Part shown: positions 1 to 8,566 of the stretch, in pieces
How positions within the stretch are numbered: the stretch's first letter is position 1
Layout: every line of letters starts with the position of its first letter
NCBI GenBank assembly: GCA_003550305.1
Contig: QKYT01001108.1
Coordinates: 10,249-26,496, forward strand
Source of the DNA: Glomus cerebriforme
Lineage: Eukaryota; Glomeromycota; Glomeromycetes; Glomerales; Glomeraceae
Direction of reading: 5' to 3'
DNA: 16,248 bases
Translations under genes and position numbers: made by a program
The notes under the pieces: model-generated
Seen by the model: the letters and a program-made list of their open reading frames with translations, nothing else
What the model was told of the DNA's origin: nothing
Databases searched by the model: none

Positions 1-2
1 AA

Positions 3-461
3 AAAGATTTAGAAAAGGCATTTTGTTGGTATCAAAAAGCAGCAGAAAATGATAATAAATTTTCACAATACAATTTAGGCGGATGTTATCAATATGGAAT
101 TGGTATCGAAAAAGATGATGTTAAAGCATTTGAATGGTATAAGAAATCAGCTGAACATGAATTTAGTGAAGCACAGCACCAACTAGGATTATGTTATGGA
201 CAGGGTATAGGTACAAAAAAAGATATAGAAAAAGCATTTTGTTGGTATCAAAAAGCAGCAGAAAATGGTAATAAATTTTCACAATATAATTTAAGCAGAT
301 GTTATCAATATGGAATTGGTATTAAAAAAGATGAAGTCAAGTCATTTGAATGGTATATGAAATCAGCTGAAAATGAATTTATTGAAGCACAGCACCAACT
401 AGGTTTATGTTATGAACAGGGCATAGGTACAGAAAAAGATATAGAAAAGGCATTTTATTGA
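3..461 (+). CDS. Sel1-repeat protein fragment, 5' partial, ends at premature TGA
   Basis: The frame is open from the left edge of the window and enters mid-repeat (K-D-L-E-K-A-F-C-W-Y), so the true start lies upstream. It holds a partial repeat 1 (3-83), repeats 2 to 4 of 36 codons each (from 84, 192 and 300), and the start of repeat 5. The consensus tyrosine and glycine (Y-x-x-G-x-G), the conserved KA(F)xWYxKAA helix and the final LG are all visible. The segment ends at TGA 459-461, where every neighbouring A-type repeat has TGG of the W-Y-Q-K motif. The same frame continues past the stop, so this is a nonsense change of a single base, not a natural C-terminus. Confidence 0.8.
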   Translation, partial: KDLEKAFCWYQKAAENDNKFSQYNLGGCYQYGIGIEKDDVKAFEWYKKSAEHEFSEAQHQLGLCYGQGIGTKKDIEKAFCWYQKAAENGNKFSQYNLSRCYQYGIGIKKDEVKSFEWYMKSAENEFIEAQHQLGLCYEQGIGTEKDIEKAFY

Positions 462-1139
462 TATCAAAAAGCAGCAGAAAATGGTAATAAATTGTCACAA
501 TATAATTTAGGCAGATGTTATCAAAATGGATTTGGTATCGAAAAAGATGATGTTAAAGCATTTGAATGTTATAAGAAGTCAGCTGAAAATGAATTTAGTG
601 AAGCACAGCACCAACTAGGATTATGTTATGAACAGGGCATAAGTACAGAAAAAGATATAGAAAAGGCATTTTGTTGGTATCAAAAAGCAGCAGAAAATGG
701 TAATAAATTGTCACAATACAATTTAGGTAGATGTTATCAATATGGAATTGGTGTTGAAAAAGATGAAGTCAAGTCATTTGCATGGTATAAGAAATCAGCT
801 GAACAAGAATGTAGTAATGCACAAACCAGACTAGGATTATGTTATGAACACGGTATAGGTACAGAAAAGAATATAGAACAAGCAATTCATTGGTATCAAA
901 AATCAGCAAAAAATGGAAGTAAAATTTCACAATATAACTTGGACAGATGCTATCAAAATGGAATTGGTATTGGAAAAGATGATGTTAAAACATTTGAATG
1001 GTATAAAAATTCAGCTGAGCAAGGAAACAGGGATGCACAAAATAGGTTAGGATATTTTTATGAACAGGGTATAATTACAGAAAAAAAATTTAGAAAAGGC
1101 ATTTTGTTGGTATCAAAAAGCAGCAGAAAACAAAAATAA
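462..1139 (+). CDS. Sel1-repeat fragment between nonsense codon and A8 frameshift
   Basis: This continues in the same frame as the preceding fragment and carries the rest of repeat 5, repeats 6 to 10 and the start of repeat 11. Genuine repeat sequence ends at the run of eight A (1081-1088); the residues from there to the TAA at 1137-1139 are an out-of-frame reading of the next repeat and are not real protein. There is no convincing start codon: the first in-frame candidate near 492 is a TTG inside a repeat. The segment should therefore be read as a middle piece of the large Sel1-kinase locus and not as a separate gene. Confidence 0.7.
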   Translation, partial: YQKAAENGNKLSQYNLGRCYQNGFGIEKDDVKAFECYKKSAENEFSEAQHQLGLCYEQGISTEKDIEKAFCWYQKAAENGNKLSQYNLGRCYQYGIGVEKDEVKSFAWYKKSAEQECSNAQTRLGLCYEHGIGTEKNIEQAIHWYQKSAKNGSKISQYNLDRCYQNGIGIGKDDVKTFEWYKNSAEQGNRDAQNRLGYFYEQGIITEKKFRKGILLVSKSSRKQK

Positions 1140-3687
1140 ATTTTCACAATACAATTTAGGCAGATTTTATCAATATGGTATTGGTATTAAAAAAGATTAT
1201 GTTAAAGCATTCAAATGGTATAAAAAATCAGCTGAACATGAATTTAGTGATGCACAAGATATTTTAGGATATTTGTATAGAGATGGTATAGGTACAGAAA
1301 AGGATATAGGGAAAGCAATTTATTGGTATCATAAGGCAGCAGAAAATGATAATGAAAATGCCATGTATAGTATAGCCATATGTTATCAATATGGATTTGG
1401 TATTGTAAAAGATGAAGTTAAAGCATTTGAATGGTATAAGAAATCAGCTGAACATGAATTTAGTAAAGCACAGCACCAACTAGGATTATGTTATGAACAG
1501 GGTATAGATACAGAAAAAGATATAGAAAAGGCATTTTATTGGTATCAAAGAGCATCAGAAAATGATAATAAAGTGTCACAATATAATTTAGCCAGATGTT
1601 ATCAATATGGAATTGGTATTAAAAAGGATGATGTTAAAGCATTTGAATGGTATAAGAAATCAGCTAAACAAGAATATATTGAAGCCCAAAACCAACTAGG
1701 ATTATGTTATGAAAATGGTATAGGTACAGAAAAAGATTTAGAAAAGGCATTTTGTTGGTATCAAAAGGCAGCAGAAAATGGAAATAAATTTTCACAATAC
1801 AATTTAGGCGGATGTTATCAATATGGAATTGGTATCGAAAAAGATTATGTTAAAGCATTTGAATGGTATAAAAATTCAGCAGATCAAGGAAATAGTGATG
1901 CACAAAATAAGTTAGGGTGTTTTTATGAACAGGGTATAAATACAGGAAAAGATTTAAAAAAGGCACTTTTTTGGTATCAAAAAGCAGCAGAAAATGGTAA
2001 TAAATTTTCACAAAATAATTTAGGCAGATGTTATCAATATGGAATTGGTGTTGAAAAAGATGAAGTTAAAGCATTTGAGTGGTATAAAATATCAGCTGAG
2101 CAAGAAAATAGTGGAGCACAATACCAACTAGGATTATGCTATGAACAGGGTATAGGTACAGAAAGAGATTTAAAAAATGCATTTAATTGGTATCATTATG
2201 CAGCAGAAAATGGTAATAAATTTTCACAATATAATTTAGGCAGATGTTATCAATATGGAATTAGTATTAAAAAAGATGAAGTTAAAACATTTGAATGGTA
2301 TAAAATATCAGCTGAACAAGAACATATTGAAGACCAAAATCAACTAGGATTATGCTATGAACAGGGTATAGGTATAGAAAAAGATTTGGAAAAAGCATTT
2401 TATTGGTATCAGAAAGCAGCAAAAAATGGAAATAGGTTTTCACAATATAATTTAGGCAGATGTTATCGATATGGAATGGGTATTAAAAAAGATGAAGTTA
2501 AAGCATTTGAATGGTATAAAAAATCCGCTGAAAATAAATTTAGTAATGCACAAAATACTTTAGGAGATTTTTATAGAATTGGTATTGGTATAAAAGAAGA
2601 TATAGAAAAAGCAATTTACTGGTATCAAAAAGCTGCAAAAAATGGTAATGAAAGTGCAATGAATAGTTTAGGCATGTGTTATCAACATGGAATTGGTATT
2701 AAAAAAGATGAGATTAAAGCATTTGAATGGTTTAAAAAATCAGCTGAACTAGAATATAGTGATGCACAAACCTGTTTAGGGTATTCTTATGAAAATGGTA
2801 TAGGTACAGAAAAAGATTTAGAAAAGGGAATTTATTGGTATCAAAAAGCAGCAGAAAATGGAAATAAATTTTCACAATATAGATTAGGTGCATGTCATTT
2901 ATATGGAATTGGTTTTAAAAAAGACGAAGTTAAATCATTTGAATGTTATAAAAAATCAGCTGAGCAAGGAGTTAGTTATGCTCAAACTAGTTTAGGATAT
3001 TTTTATGAAAATGGTATAAATACAGAAAAAGATATAGACAAAGCAATCCATTGGTATCAAAAAGCAGCAGAAAATGGCAATGAAGTTTCACAATATCATT
3101 TAGGTAAATTTTATCAATATGGAATTGGCATTGATAAAGATGAAGTTAAAGCATTTGAATGGTATAAAAAATCAGCTGAACATGAAGTTAATANAGCATT
3201 TGAAATTTATAAAAAATCAGCTGAACATAAATTTTATGATGCACAAGATGTTCTAGGAGATTTTTATAGAAGTGGTATAGGTACAGAAAAAAATTTAGAA
3301 AAGGCAATACATTGGTATAAAAAAGCAGCAGAAAATNATAATAAAAGTGCTATGAATAGTTTAGCCATATGTTATCAACATGGAATTGGCATTGAAAAAG
3401 ATGAAGTTAAAGCATTTGAATGGTTTAAAAAATCAGCTGAACTAGAATATAGTAGTGCACAAACCAGTTTAGGGTATTTTTATGAAAATGGTATAAGTGC
3501 GGAAAAAGATTTAGAAAAAGCAATTTATTGGTATCAGAAAGCAGCAGAAAGTGGAAATAAACTTTCACAATATCATGAGGTAGATGTTATCAATATGGAA
3601 TTGGTATTAAAAATGACGAAGCTGAAGCACGTAAATGGTATGAAAAATCAGCTGAACATAAATTTAGTGATGCACAAAATATTTTAG
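1090..3687 (+). CDS. Sel1-repeat fragment, central 23 repeats (second frame)
   Basis: From codon 1090 the Sel1 repeats resume in register in a frame shifted by one base and continue without a stop through repeat 33 at about 3576. The codons from 3577 to the TAG at 3685-3687 are a shifted reading of repeat 34 and are not real. Each repeat is 36 codons, alternating an A type (typified by WYQKAAENGNKFSQYNLG) and a B type (typified by DEVKAFEWYKKSAE...AQ..LG). Repeat 30 carries an extra 45-nt in-frame insertion at 3184-3228. Ns at 3194 and 3337 leave two residues unresolved. An internal start near 1273 is TTG and is not credible. Confidence 0.75.
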   Translation, partial: LEKAFCWYQKAAENKNKFSQYNLGRFYQYGIGIKKDYVKAFKWYKKSAEHEFSDAQDILGYLYRDGIGTEKDIGKAIYWYHKAAENDNENAMYSIAICYQYGFGIVKDEVKAFEWYKKSAEHEFSKAQHQLGLCYEQGIDTEKDIEKAFYWYQRASENDNKVSQYNLARCYQYGIGIKKDDVKAFEWYKKSAKQEYIEAQNQLGLCYENGIGTEKDLEKAFCWYQKAAENGNKFSQYNLGGCYQYGIGIEKDYVKAFEWYKNSADQGNSDAQNKLGCFYEQGINTGKDLKKALFWYQKAAENGNKFSQNNLGRCYQYGIGVEKDEVKAFEWYKISAEQENSGAQYQLGLCYEQGIGTERDLKNAFNWYHYAAENGNKFSQYNLGRCYQYGISIKKDEVKTFEWYKISAEQEHIEDQNQLGLCYEQGIGIEKDLEKAFYWYQKAAKNGNRFSQYNLGRCYRYGMGIKKDEVKAFEWYKKSAENKFSNAQNTLGDFYRIGIGIKEDIEKAIYWYQKAAKNGNESAMNSLGMCYQHGIGIKKDEIKAFEWFKKSAELEYSDAQTCLGYSYENGIGTEKDLEKGIYWYQKAAENGNKFSQYRLGACHLYGIGFKKDEVKSFECYKKSAEQGVSYAQTSLGYFYENGINTEKDIDKAIHWYQKAAENGNEVSQYHLGKFYQYGIGIDKDEVKAFEWYKKSAEHEVNXAFEIYKKSAEHKFYDAQDVLGDFYRSGIGTEKNLEKAIHWYKKAAENXNKSAMNSLAICYQHGIGIEKDEVKAFEWFKKSAELEYSSAQTSLGYFYENGISAEKDLEKAIYWYQKAAESGNKLSQYHEVDVINMELVLKMTKLKHVNGMKNQLNINLVMHKIF
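3184..3228 (+). repeat. 45-nt in-frame partial repeat duplication in unit 30
   Basis: After the B-type helix ending S-A-E-H, the sequence returns to E-V-N-x-A-F-E-I-Y-K-K-S-A-E-H before continuing into K-F-Y-D-A-Q. This is a second, diverged copy of the 14-15 codon helix just upstream (from about 3142). It lengthens one repeat from 36 to 51 codons without changing frame. The N at 3194 lies inside it, so an assembly artefact is possible. Confidence 0.7.
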
Positions 3688-5366
3688 GAGACTCTTATAG
3701 AAGGGGTATATGTTTAGAAAATGATTTAGAAAAAGCAATTCATTGGTATCAAAAAGCAGCAGAAAATGAAAACGAATTTTCACAATATAATTTGGGCAGA
3801 TGCTATCATTATGGATTTGGTATCGAAAAAGATGAAGTTAAAGCATTTGAATGGTATAAGAAATCAGCTGAACATGAATTTAGCAAAGCACAGCATCAAC
3901 TAGGATTATGTTATGAACAAAGTATAGGTACAAAAAAAGATATAGAAAAGGCATTTTGTTGGTATCAAAAAGCAGCAGGAAATAGTAATAAATTTTCACA
4001 ATATAATTTAGGCAGATGTTATCAATATGGAATTGGTATTGATAAAAATGAAGTTAACGCATTTGTATGGTATGAAAGATCAGCTGAAAATGAATTTAGT
4101 GAAGCACAGCACCAACTAGGATTATGTTATGAACAGGGCATAGGTACAGAAAAAGATTTAGAAAAAGCATTTTATTGGTATAAAAAAGCAGCAGAAAATG
4201 GATGTGGACTTTCGCAGTATAATTTAGCTAGATATTATCAAGATGGAGATTATGTTGAAAGAGATGAAGTTAAAGCATTTGAATTGCATAAAAAATTGGC
4301 TAAACGAGGACATAGTGATGCACAAAATAGGTTAGGAAATTTTTATAAAAAAGGCATAGGTACGGAAAAAGATTTAGAAAAAGCAACTTACTGGTATCAA
4401 AAAGCAGCAAAAAATGGAAATGAAATTTCACAATATAATTTAGGTAAATGTTATCTATATGGGGATGGTGTTGAAAAAGATGAAGTTAAATCATTCGAAT
4501 GTTTTAAAAAATCAGCTGAAAAATATATTAAAGCACAAAATGTTGTAGGACATTTTTATGAAAATGGTATAGGTATAGGTAAAGATTTAGAAAAAGCAAT
4601 TCATTGGTATAATAAGGCATCAGAAAATGGAGATAAATCTGCACAATATAATTTAGGTAAATGTTATCAATACGGAATTGGTATTGAACAAGATGAAATT
4701 AAGTCATTTGGATGGTATAATAAATCAGCTGAACAAGGACATATTGATGCACAAAATGAATTAGGAAATTGTTATAAACATGGTATAGGTACAGAAAAAG
4801 ATTTAAAGATATCATTTTATTGGTATCAAAAAGCAGCAGAAAATGGGGATAAAGATGCAATGTATAATATAGCTACTTGCTACAAAAATGGTCAAGGAAC
4901 AGAAAATAATTTAGAAAAAGCCTTTTATTGGTATCAAAAAGCAGCAGAAAGCAACAAAATTACTTCTGAAAATTCTAATAATATTGAATTATGTAAAGAA
5001 TGCAAACAACCATATGTTGATTACTATTGGTGTCAAAAATGTAATGTTAAACGATTTCAGCAAGATTTTTCAAATTGGACNAGTAAAACCGAATTTATTG
5101 ATAAATTTATTCAAGAAGCACAACTAAATGCTAAAAATAGTTATGAAGTTTTAGAATGGATACCTTATAATAGACTGACAGATATTCGTTACTATGATAA
5201 AGGAGGATTCAGTGAGATTCATAAGGCTATCTGGTTAGATGGACCTATTGATAGTTGGAACTTTGATAAACAACAATGGAATAGGTGGAATTCCCAAATA
5301 GGTTATGAAATTGTTCTTAAAAATCTTAATAACTCATCAAGTTTAAATAATAAATTTTTGAGTGAG
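3579..5366 (+). CDS. Sel1 repeats 34-46, Cys linker and N-lobe of protein kinase (exon before the intron)
   Basis: The frame returns to the original one at 3579 and stays open to the splice donor. It encodes the end of repeat 33, repeats 34 to 46 (last one truncated at about 4952), then a linker with C-x2-C-x9-C-x2-C (Cys codons at 4992, 5001, 5031 and 5040), then the kinase N-lobe from about 5169. The glycine-rich loop is Y-Y-D-K-G-G-F-S-E-I-H-K-A, and the ATP-anchoring lysine of the VAIK-type motif is E-I-V-L-K (Lys codon 5319-5321). A glutamate near the exon end (5364-5366) is the likely alpha-C partner. The N at 5081 falls in the third position of an ACN codon, so the residue is Thr whatever the base. 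The reading past 5366 to TAA at 5394-5396 is intron. Confidence 0.85.
4992..5042 (+). other. Cysteine-rich linker, C-x2-C-x9-C-x2-C
   Basis: Four cysteines in two CxxC knuckles (C-K-E-C and C-Q-K-C) sit between the last Sel1 repeat and the kinase domain, followed by a conserved-looking N-V-K-R-F-Q-Q-D-F segment. The spacing fits a small zinc ribbon; zinc binding is inferred from the spacing only. A similar short Cys motif ahead of the kinase domain is, from my knowledge of the family, common in Rhizophagus kinases. Confidence 0.65.
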
Positions 5367-5443
5367 GTAAAATTTTATATTATTAAGCTTTGTTAATTTT
5401 ATTTCTTTTGATAAAAATTAATTAATTTTAATCATTTATATAG
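5367..5443 (+). other. Spliceosomal intron, 77 nt, phase 0
   Basis: The donor GTAAAA follows the Glu codon 5364-5366, and the acceptor TATATAG precedes TGG at 5444. A TTTTAATC stretch about 15 nt before the acceptor is a plausible branch site. Removing these 77 nt joins F-L-S-E to W-E-Y-H-Y and continues through I-Q-F-F-G-I-T-Q-D-P into the kinase C-lobe with no stop. That join gives the expected spacing between the alpha-C helix and the hinge for this kinase family. Unspliced RNA stops at 5394-5396. Confidence 0.85.
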
Positions 5444-6340
5444 TGGGAATATCATTACAATTGTCAAAAAAAATCATTTTCAAAATTCATTCAATTCTTC
5501 GGAATTACTCAGGATCCAAATACTTTAAATTACATGATAGCAATGAGTTATGCAAAAGAAGGAAGTTTAAGAAAATGTTTATCTAATATAGTTAAACTTA
5601 AATGGCAATATAAATTACATTTATTGAAAAATATTATCTTGGGACTCAAAATAATACATGAGTCTAACCTTATTCATTGTGATCTTCATGATGGTAATAT
5701 TTTGATATCCGATAATTACGAGACGTATATTATTGATTTAGGATTATGTAAACCAATAAATGACATGCATGATTCTGACAAAATTGATAAAATTTTTGGA
5801 GTTTTGCCATATATAGCACCTGAAGTATTAAGAAACAACCCTTATACCCCAGCAAGTGATATATATAGTTTATCAATGATAATGTGGGAATTTACATCAG
5901 GCATTCCTCCATTTAATGATAGAGCACATGATTATCAACTTAGTTTAAACATTTGTGAAGGAGAACGTCCTGAAATTATTGAAAATACCCCAAAGTGCTA
6001 TATAGAATTGATGAAAAAATGTTGGAATTCAGATCCTTTTAAAAGACCAACTATTATGGATCTTGAAAATATTATATCTCAATGGCTTAGAAGTATTAAT
6101 GAATATTATGAAACAAATGGATTAAATAATGATTTAGGAGTAGTTTTTGATACTTTTATTGATAAACAACTAAGAAATGATGTGAATGAATTTATAAGAG
6201 CTAATAAATCTGAAGAAGCTAATACTTCTAGTACTTCTAGTATGCAATTTCATTCACAAGCATTTTATACAAGTCGCTCACTTGCCGAAATTTTGAATCA
6301 AAGAAACTCAGACTGTATTGATTGTATAATTGTAGATTAA
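5444..6340 (+). CDS. TKL-like protein kinase, hinge and C-lobe (3' exon)
   Basis: This exon carries the catalytic half of a serine/threonine or dual-specificity kinase of the tyrosine-kinase-like group. Visible motifs in order are: hinge region around M-I-A-M-S-Y-A-K-E-G-S-L; catalytic loop H-C-D-L-H-D-G-N (5675-5698; Asp and Asn present, the Arg of HRD replaced by Cys); Mg-binding D-L-G (5735-5743) in place of DFG; A-P-E (5816-5824); the D-I-Y-S-L-S-M-I-M-W-E segment; and C-W-x-S-D-P-F-K-R-P. All residues required for catalysis are present. The HCD and DLG variants are common in Glomeromycotina kinases as I know them. After about 6100 comes a low-complexity Ser/Thr tail ending in D-C-I-D-C-I-I-V-D and a TAA. 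The ATG at 5534 is internal and not the gene start. Confidence 0.88.
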   Translation, partial: WEYHYNCQKKSFSKFIQFFGITQDPNTLNYMIAMSYAKEGSLRKCLSNIVKLKWQYKLHLLKNIILGLKIIHESNLIHCDLHDGNILISDNYETYIIDLGLCKPINDMHDSDKIDKIFGVLPYIAPEVLRNNPYTPASDIYSLSMIMWEFTSGIPPFNDRAHDYQLSLNICEGERPEIIENTPKCYIELMKKCWNSDPFKRPTIMDLENIISQWLRSINEYYETNGLNNDLGVVFDTFIDKQLRNDVNEFIRANKSEEANTSSTSSMQFHSQAFYTSRSLAEILNQRNSDCIDCIIVD

Positions 6341-8566
6341 ATATAAGTAATACTATGTTTTAGTTTAGTATTCAAAAACAAAACATTTTAAATATAATGT
6401 TTAAAATTTAATCCCAAGCTTTCAATACATTTAATCTTTATCTGAGTGGATAAGTTAAATTTGTAAGAATTATTATATTCTATTGATTCTCTAATATTCT
6501 ATTTTATTTTATTTATTGTTAATTATCGTTATTATTATTGTTATTATTATTACATTATTACTGTATACGAATAATTTTAAGAGAAATATAATAAATTTTT
6601 TAAATTATATCAAACTTTACTTCATTCATATATAATTAAAGATTTGTATCCTTTATAAACAGATAATTAAATAAAAAAAAACTTAACAGGGATCAAGATT
6701 GTTTTATATCGTATTAAATAAATACTAGTTTAACTCAATTAGAAGTTGTATATGATTATGAAATTAATAATGTAATTTATACTGTATGAAGGATATAAGA
6801 ATTATCTCAACTCTTAACTACATAACTACACATAAATTTTAAGCGATTATTATTTTTTCAATAAAATTCGTGATCCCAGTAAATCTAATTTACAAATGCA
6901 CAGATATGAAAAAAAAATCAGTTGCGGATTTTCTAAATATATGTGATAAATTTAGGGAAAGAGCGAGGAAAAATGCTATTCTTCTAGCTTCCATTTTTTT
7001 TTACATTTACCATATTACTGTATGTATAAGCATATTAATTTTCCTTATATATTTTATATTATCTCTTGACTATAATGAGCTAAGAATACTTGTCAATTAT
7101 TAATTGATGTCAAAATCATCAAAAATATTAAAAATATTGAATAGACCATACGGATAGTTTAAGATTTTGTAGAAAAAACTTAAAAAGGATCAAAGATTGT
7201 TTTCTAACATAGCAGATGAAGTTCAGTTCGGTGTTCTGTGTACTAATTATACAGTATTTTATAAATTTTAGTTAAATTCCTGTTTAATAAGTAATTATGA
7301 TATTTATACAATAAAAAAAAGTCTGCGCTGTTAAGGAAAATAACGAAACCACATTAATATTATTCGAAATTATATTCAACAATTTCATATTTTAAAATCA
7401 TATGAAATAAAAAATTTTATTAAAAATCTTTAAGGATTGAACAATAAAGTTAATAATTAATGAAAAAAAAGTATTGGTGTCTAGCAAGTTTGCACATAAT
7501 CTGATGATTGATCTTCTACTTATGATTGCAAGTGAAAGAATCTTTGCATTTGCATCTCTTTATCTGAAACATAAATATATATCTGATGGTATTTTTTTTT
7601 TGAATGATAATAATGTCGGGCACTCTAGCCAAATTTGAAGTTCATCGCTGAAAAAATATTAGATTTTTGTCATTGAACAGACTGAATTGATATGCATATT
7701 AAACTGAACCTTCTATAAAAATATATTTTTGAAATTGTTATTTGAATATAAATGATCTGTACCATACAAATAATACATAAGAAATACTCTCTTAATGTAA
7801 CGGTCTTGTTCTTTTGCATTTTACTATTTAATCCAAATTATTCACTATTGGAAAATTTTTAAAAATAAATTTATTCTTTATAAATTAGTAATTGTTTGCC
7901 ACATTTGATATACTCTATAATAAGATGAAATGTTGAATTTCTTACGGAACAATATTGATAGTCAATGTAGCAATAGGCAATCCTGCAATAAACCAGATTA
8001 ACATGATTAAATATAAATGATAAACAAGTTTACCTTTCAACTTAATTTTTTTTTAAAAAAATGAAATTACCAAAATATGATGAAAATATTCATCCAATGA
8101 ATGGTTAAGACAAATTCGTTTATATTGTATTCTTAAAAAAAATGATATGCTTAAAATCGCATAATATATTAAAACAAAATATTTCTTTTTCAATTTTTAA
8201 AAAATTTGTAAAAGAAAGTTACAAATATTAAATATCAAATTGATGACAATATATCAAAATTTATAATGGAATTTCGATCTTTCTGTTGTGATGCTTGAAA
8301 TTATTATTTGGAAGAACACAAACAAAAATATTTTATTCTGTCACATCCTATTAATTTAATTAGTCTATTTAAAAAAATTCAATTACGTTAATTCTATGTA
8401 TATTAATTAAATAATTTGATGATTTTATTTCAAATTATCCAAGAATGATTGAAAGTAATTCATGTGTAACTAGACCGATCTAATTCATTAATTATGTGAA
8501 ACAATGATGGTTCTGATATTTCAAGTTCGGACTAAAACACATTAGTACAGTATATACTATAAACTA
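6341..8566. other. AT-rich non-coding region downstream of the kinase gene
   Basis: I see no supportable gene here. Contents include an ATT-type microsatellite (about 6529-6556), a possible polyadenylation hexamer AATAAA at 6590-6595 about 250 nt after the kinase stop, and an imperfect 31-nt direct repeat (6675-6705 and 7173-7203). There are also many A or T homopolymers. A 77-codon open frame at 6870-7103 starts with GTG, is dominated by hydrophobic AT-rich codons and is not convincing. Confidence 0.6.
6675..6705 (+). repeat. Imperfect direct repeat, copy 1 (copy 2 at 7173-7203)
   Basis: Both copies begin with an A-run followed by ACTTAA, then GGATCA, A or AA, GATTGTTTT. They are about 498 nt apart, and similarity does not extend clearly beyond about 31 nt. 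They may be remnants of one dispersed repeat. Confidence 0.45.

Larger units (their letters stand above)
3..4952 (+). repeat. Sel1-like repeat coding array, about 46 units, 216-nt dimeric period
   Basis: The array has units of 108 nt (36 codons). From the first full unit at 84, new units start every 108 nt, adjusted for three indels and for the 45-nt insertion in unit 30 and a one-codon deletion in unit 42 (4449-4553). The start predicted for unit 46 by this arithmetic, 4878, matches the sequence exactly. Odd units (A) carry EKAFxWYQKAAENGNK.SQYNLG and even units (B) carry EVKAFEWYKKSAE...AQ..LG. Alternation is strict through unit 45; the last unit (46) reverts to A-type residues in its second half and is truncated. 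Each unit would fold as a helix-turn-helix pair in an alpha-solenoid. Confidence 0.92.
1..6340 (+). pseudogene. Sel1-repeat / protein kinase composite locus (5' end outside window; damaged or mis-sequenced)
   Basis: This is one continuous protein-coding locus read in three successive frames: codons starting at 3 up to the A-run at 1081-1088, codons from 1090 to about 3576, then codons from 3579 to 5366, spliced to 5444-6340. It encodes about 46 Sel1-like repeats, a cysteine-rich linker and a TKL-type kinase domain. The repeat unit continues in register across every lesion, so the pieces belong together and are not separate genes. The lesions are TGA for Trp at 459-461, one extra base in an A8 run at 1081-1088, and one lost base at 3574-3578. 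They could be true pseudogenisation, assembly errors in a near-identical repeat, or, less likely, unusual introns. The kinase end has no lesion and could still be expressed from a shorter transcript. Sel1 repeats are adaptor modules in signalling and protein quality control; coupling to a kinase suggests scaffolded phosphorylation (inference). Confidence 0.75.

Noticed and set aside
3..4952. CRISPR-like or satellite interpretation of the regular 108/216-nt repeats
   Set aside because: The repeats keep a Sel1 protein pattern with codon-preserving variation and run into a kinase domain, so they are coding.
6870..7103. 77-codon open frame with hydrophobic C-terminal half, possible small membrane protein
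   Set aside because: It starts with GTG, consists of AT-driven codons (Ile, Leu, Phe, Tyr) and lies in non-coding DNA; no family features are visible.
7450..7680. Minus-strand short readings with a small Cys cluster and TTTCAG-like acceptors
   Set aside because: Every frame is interrupted by stops, no donor/acceptor pair gives an extended reading, and no family was recognised.
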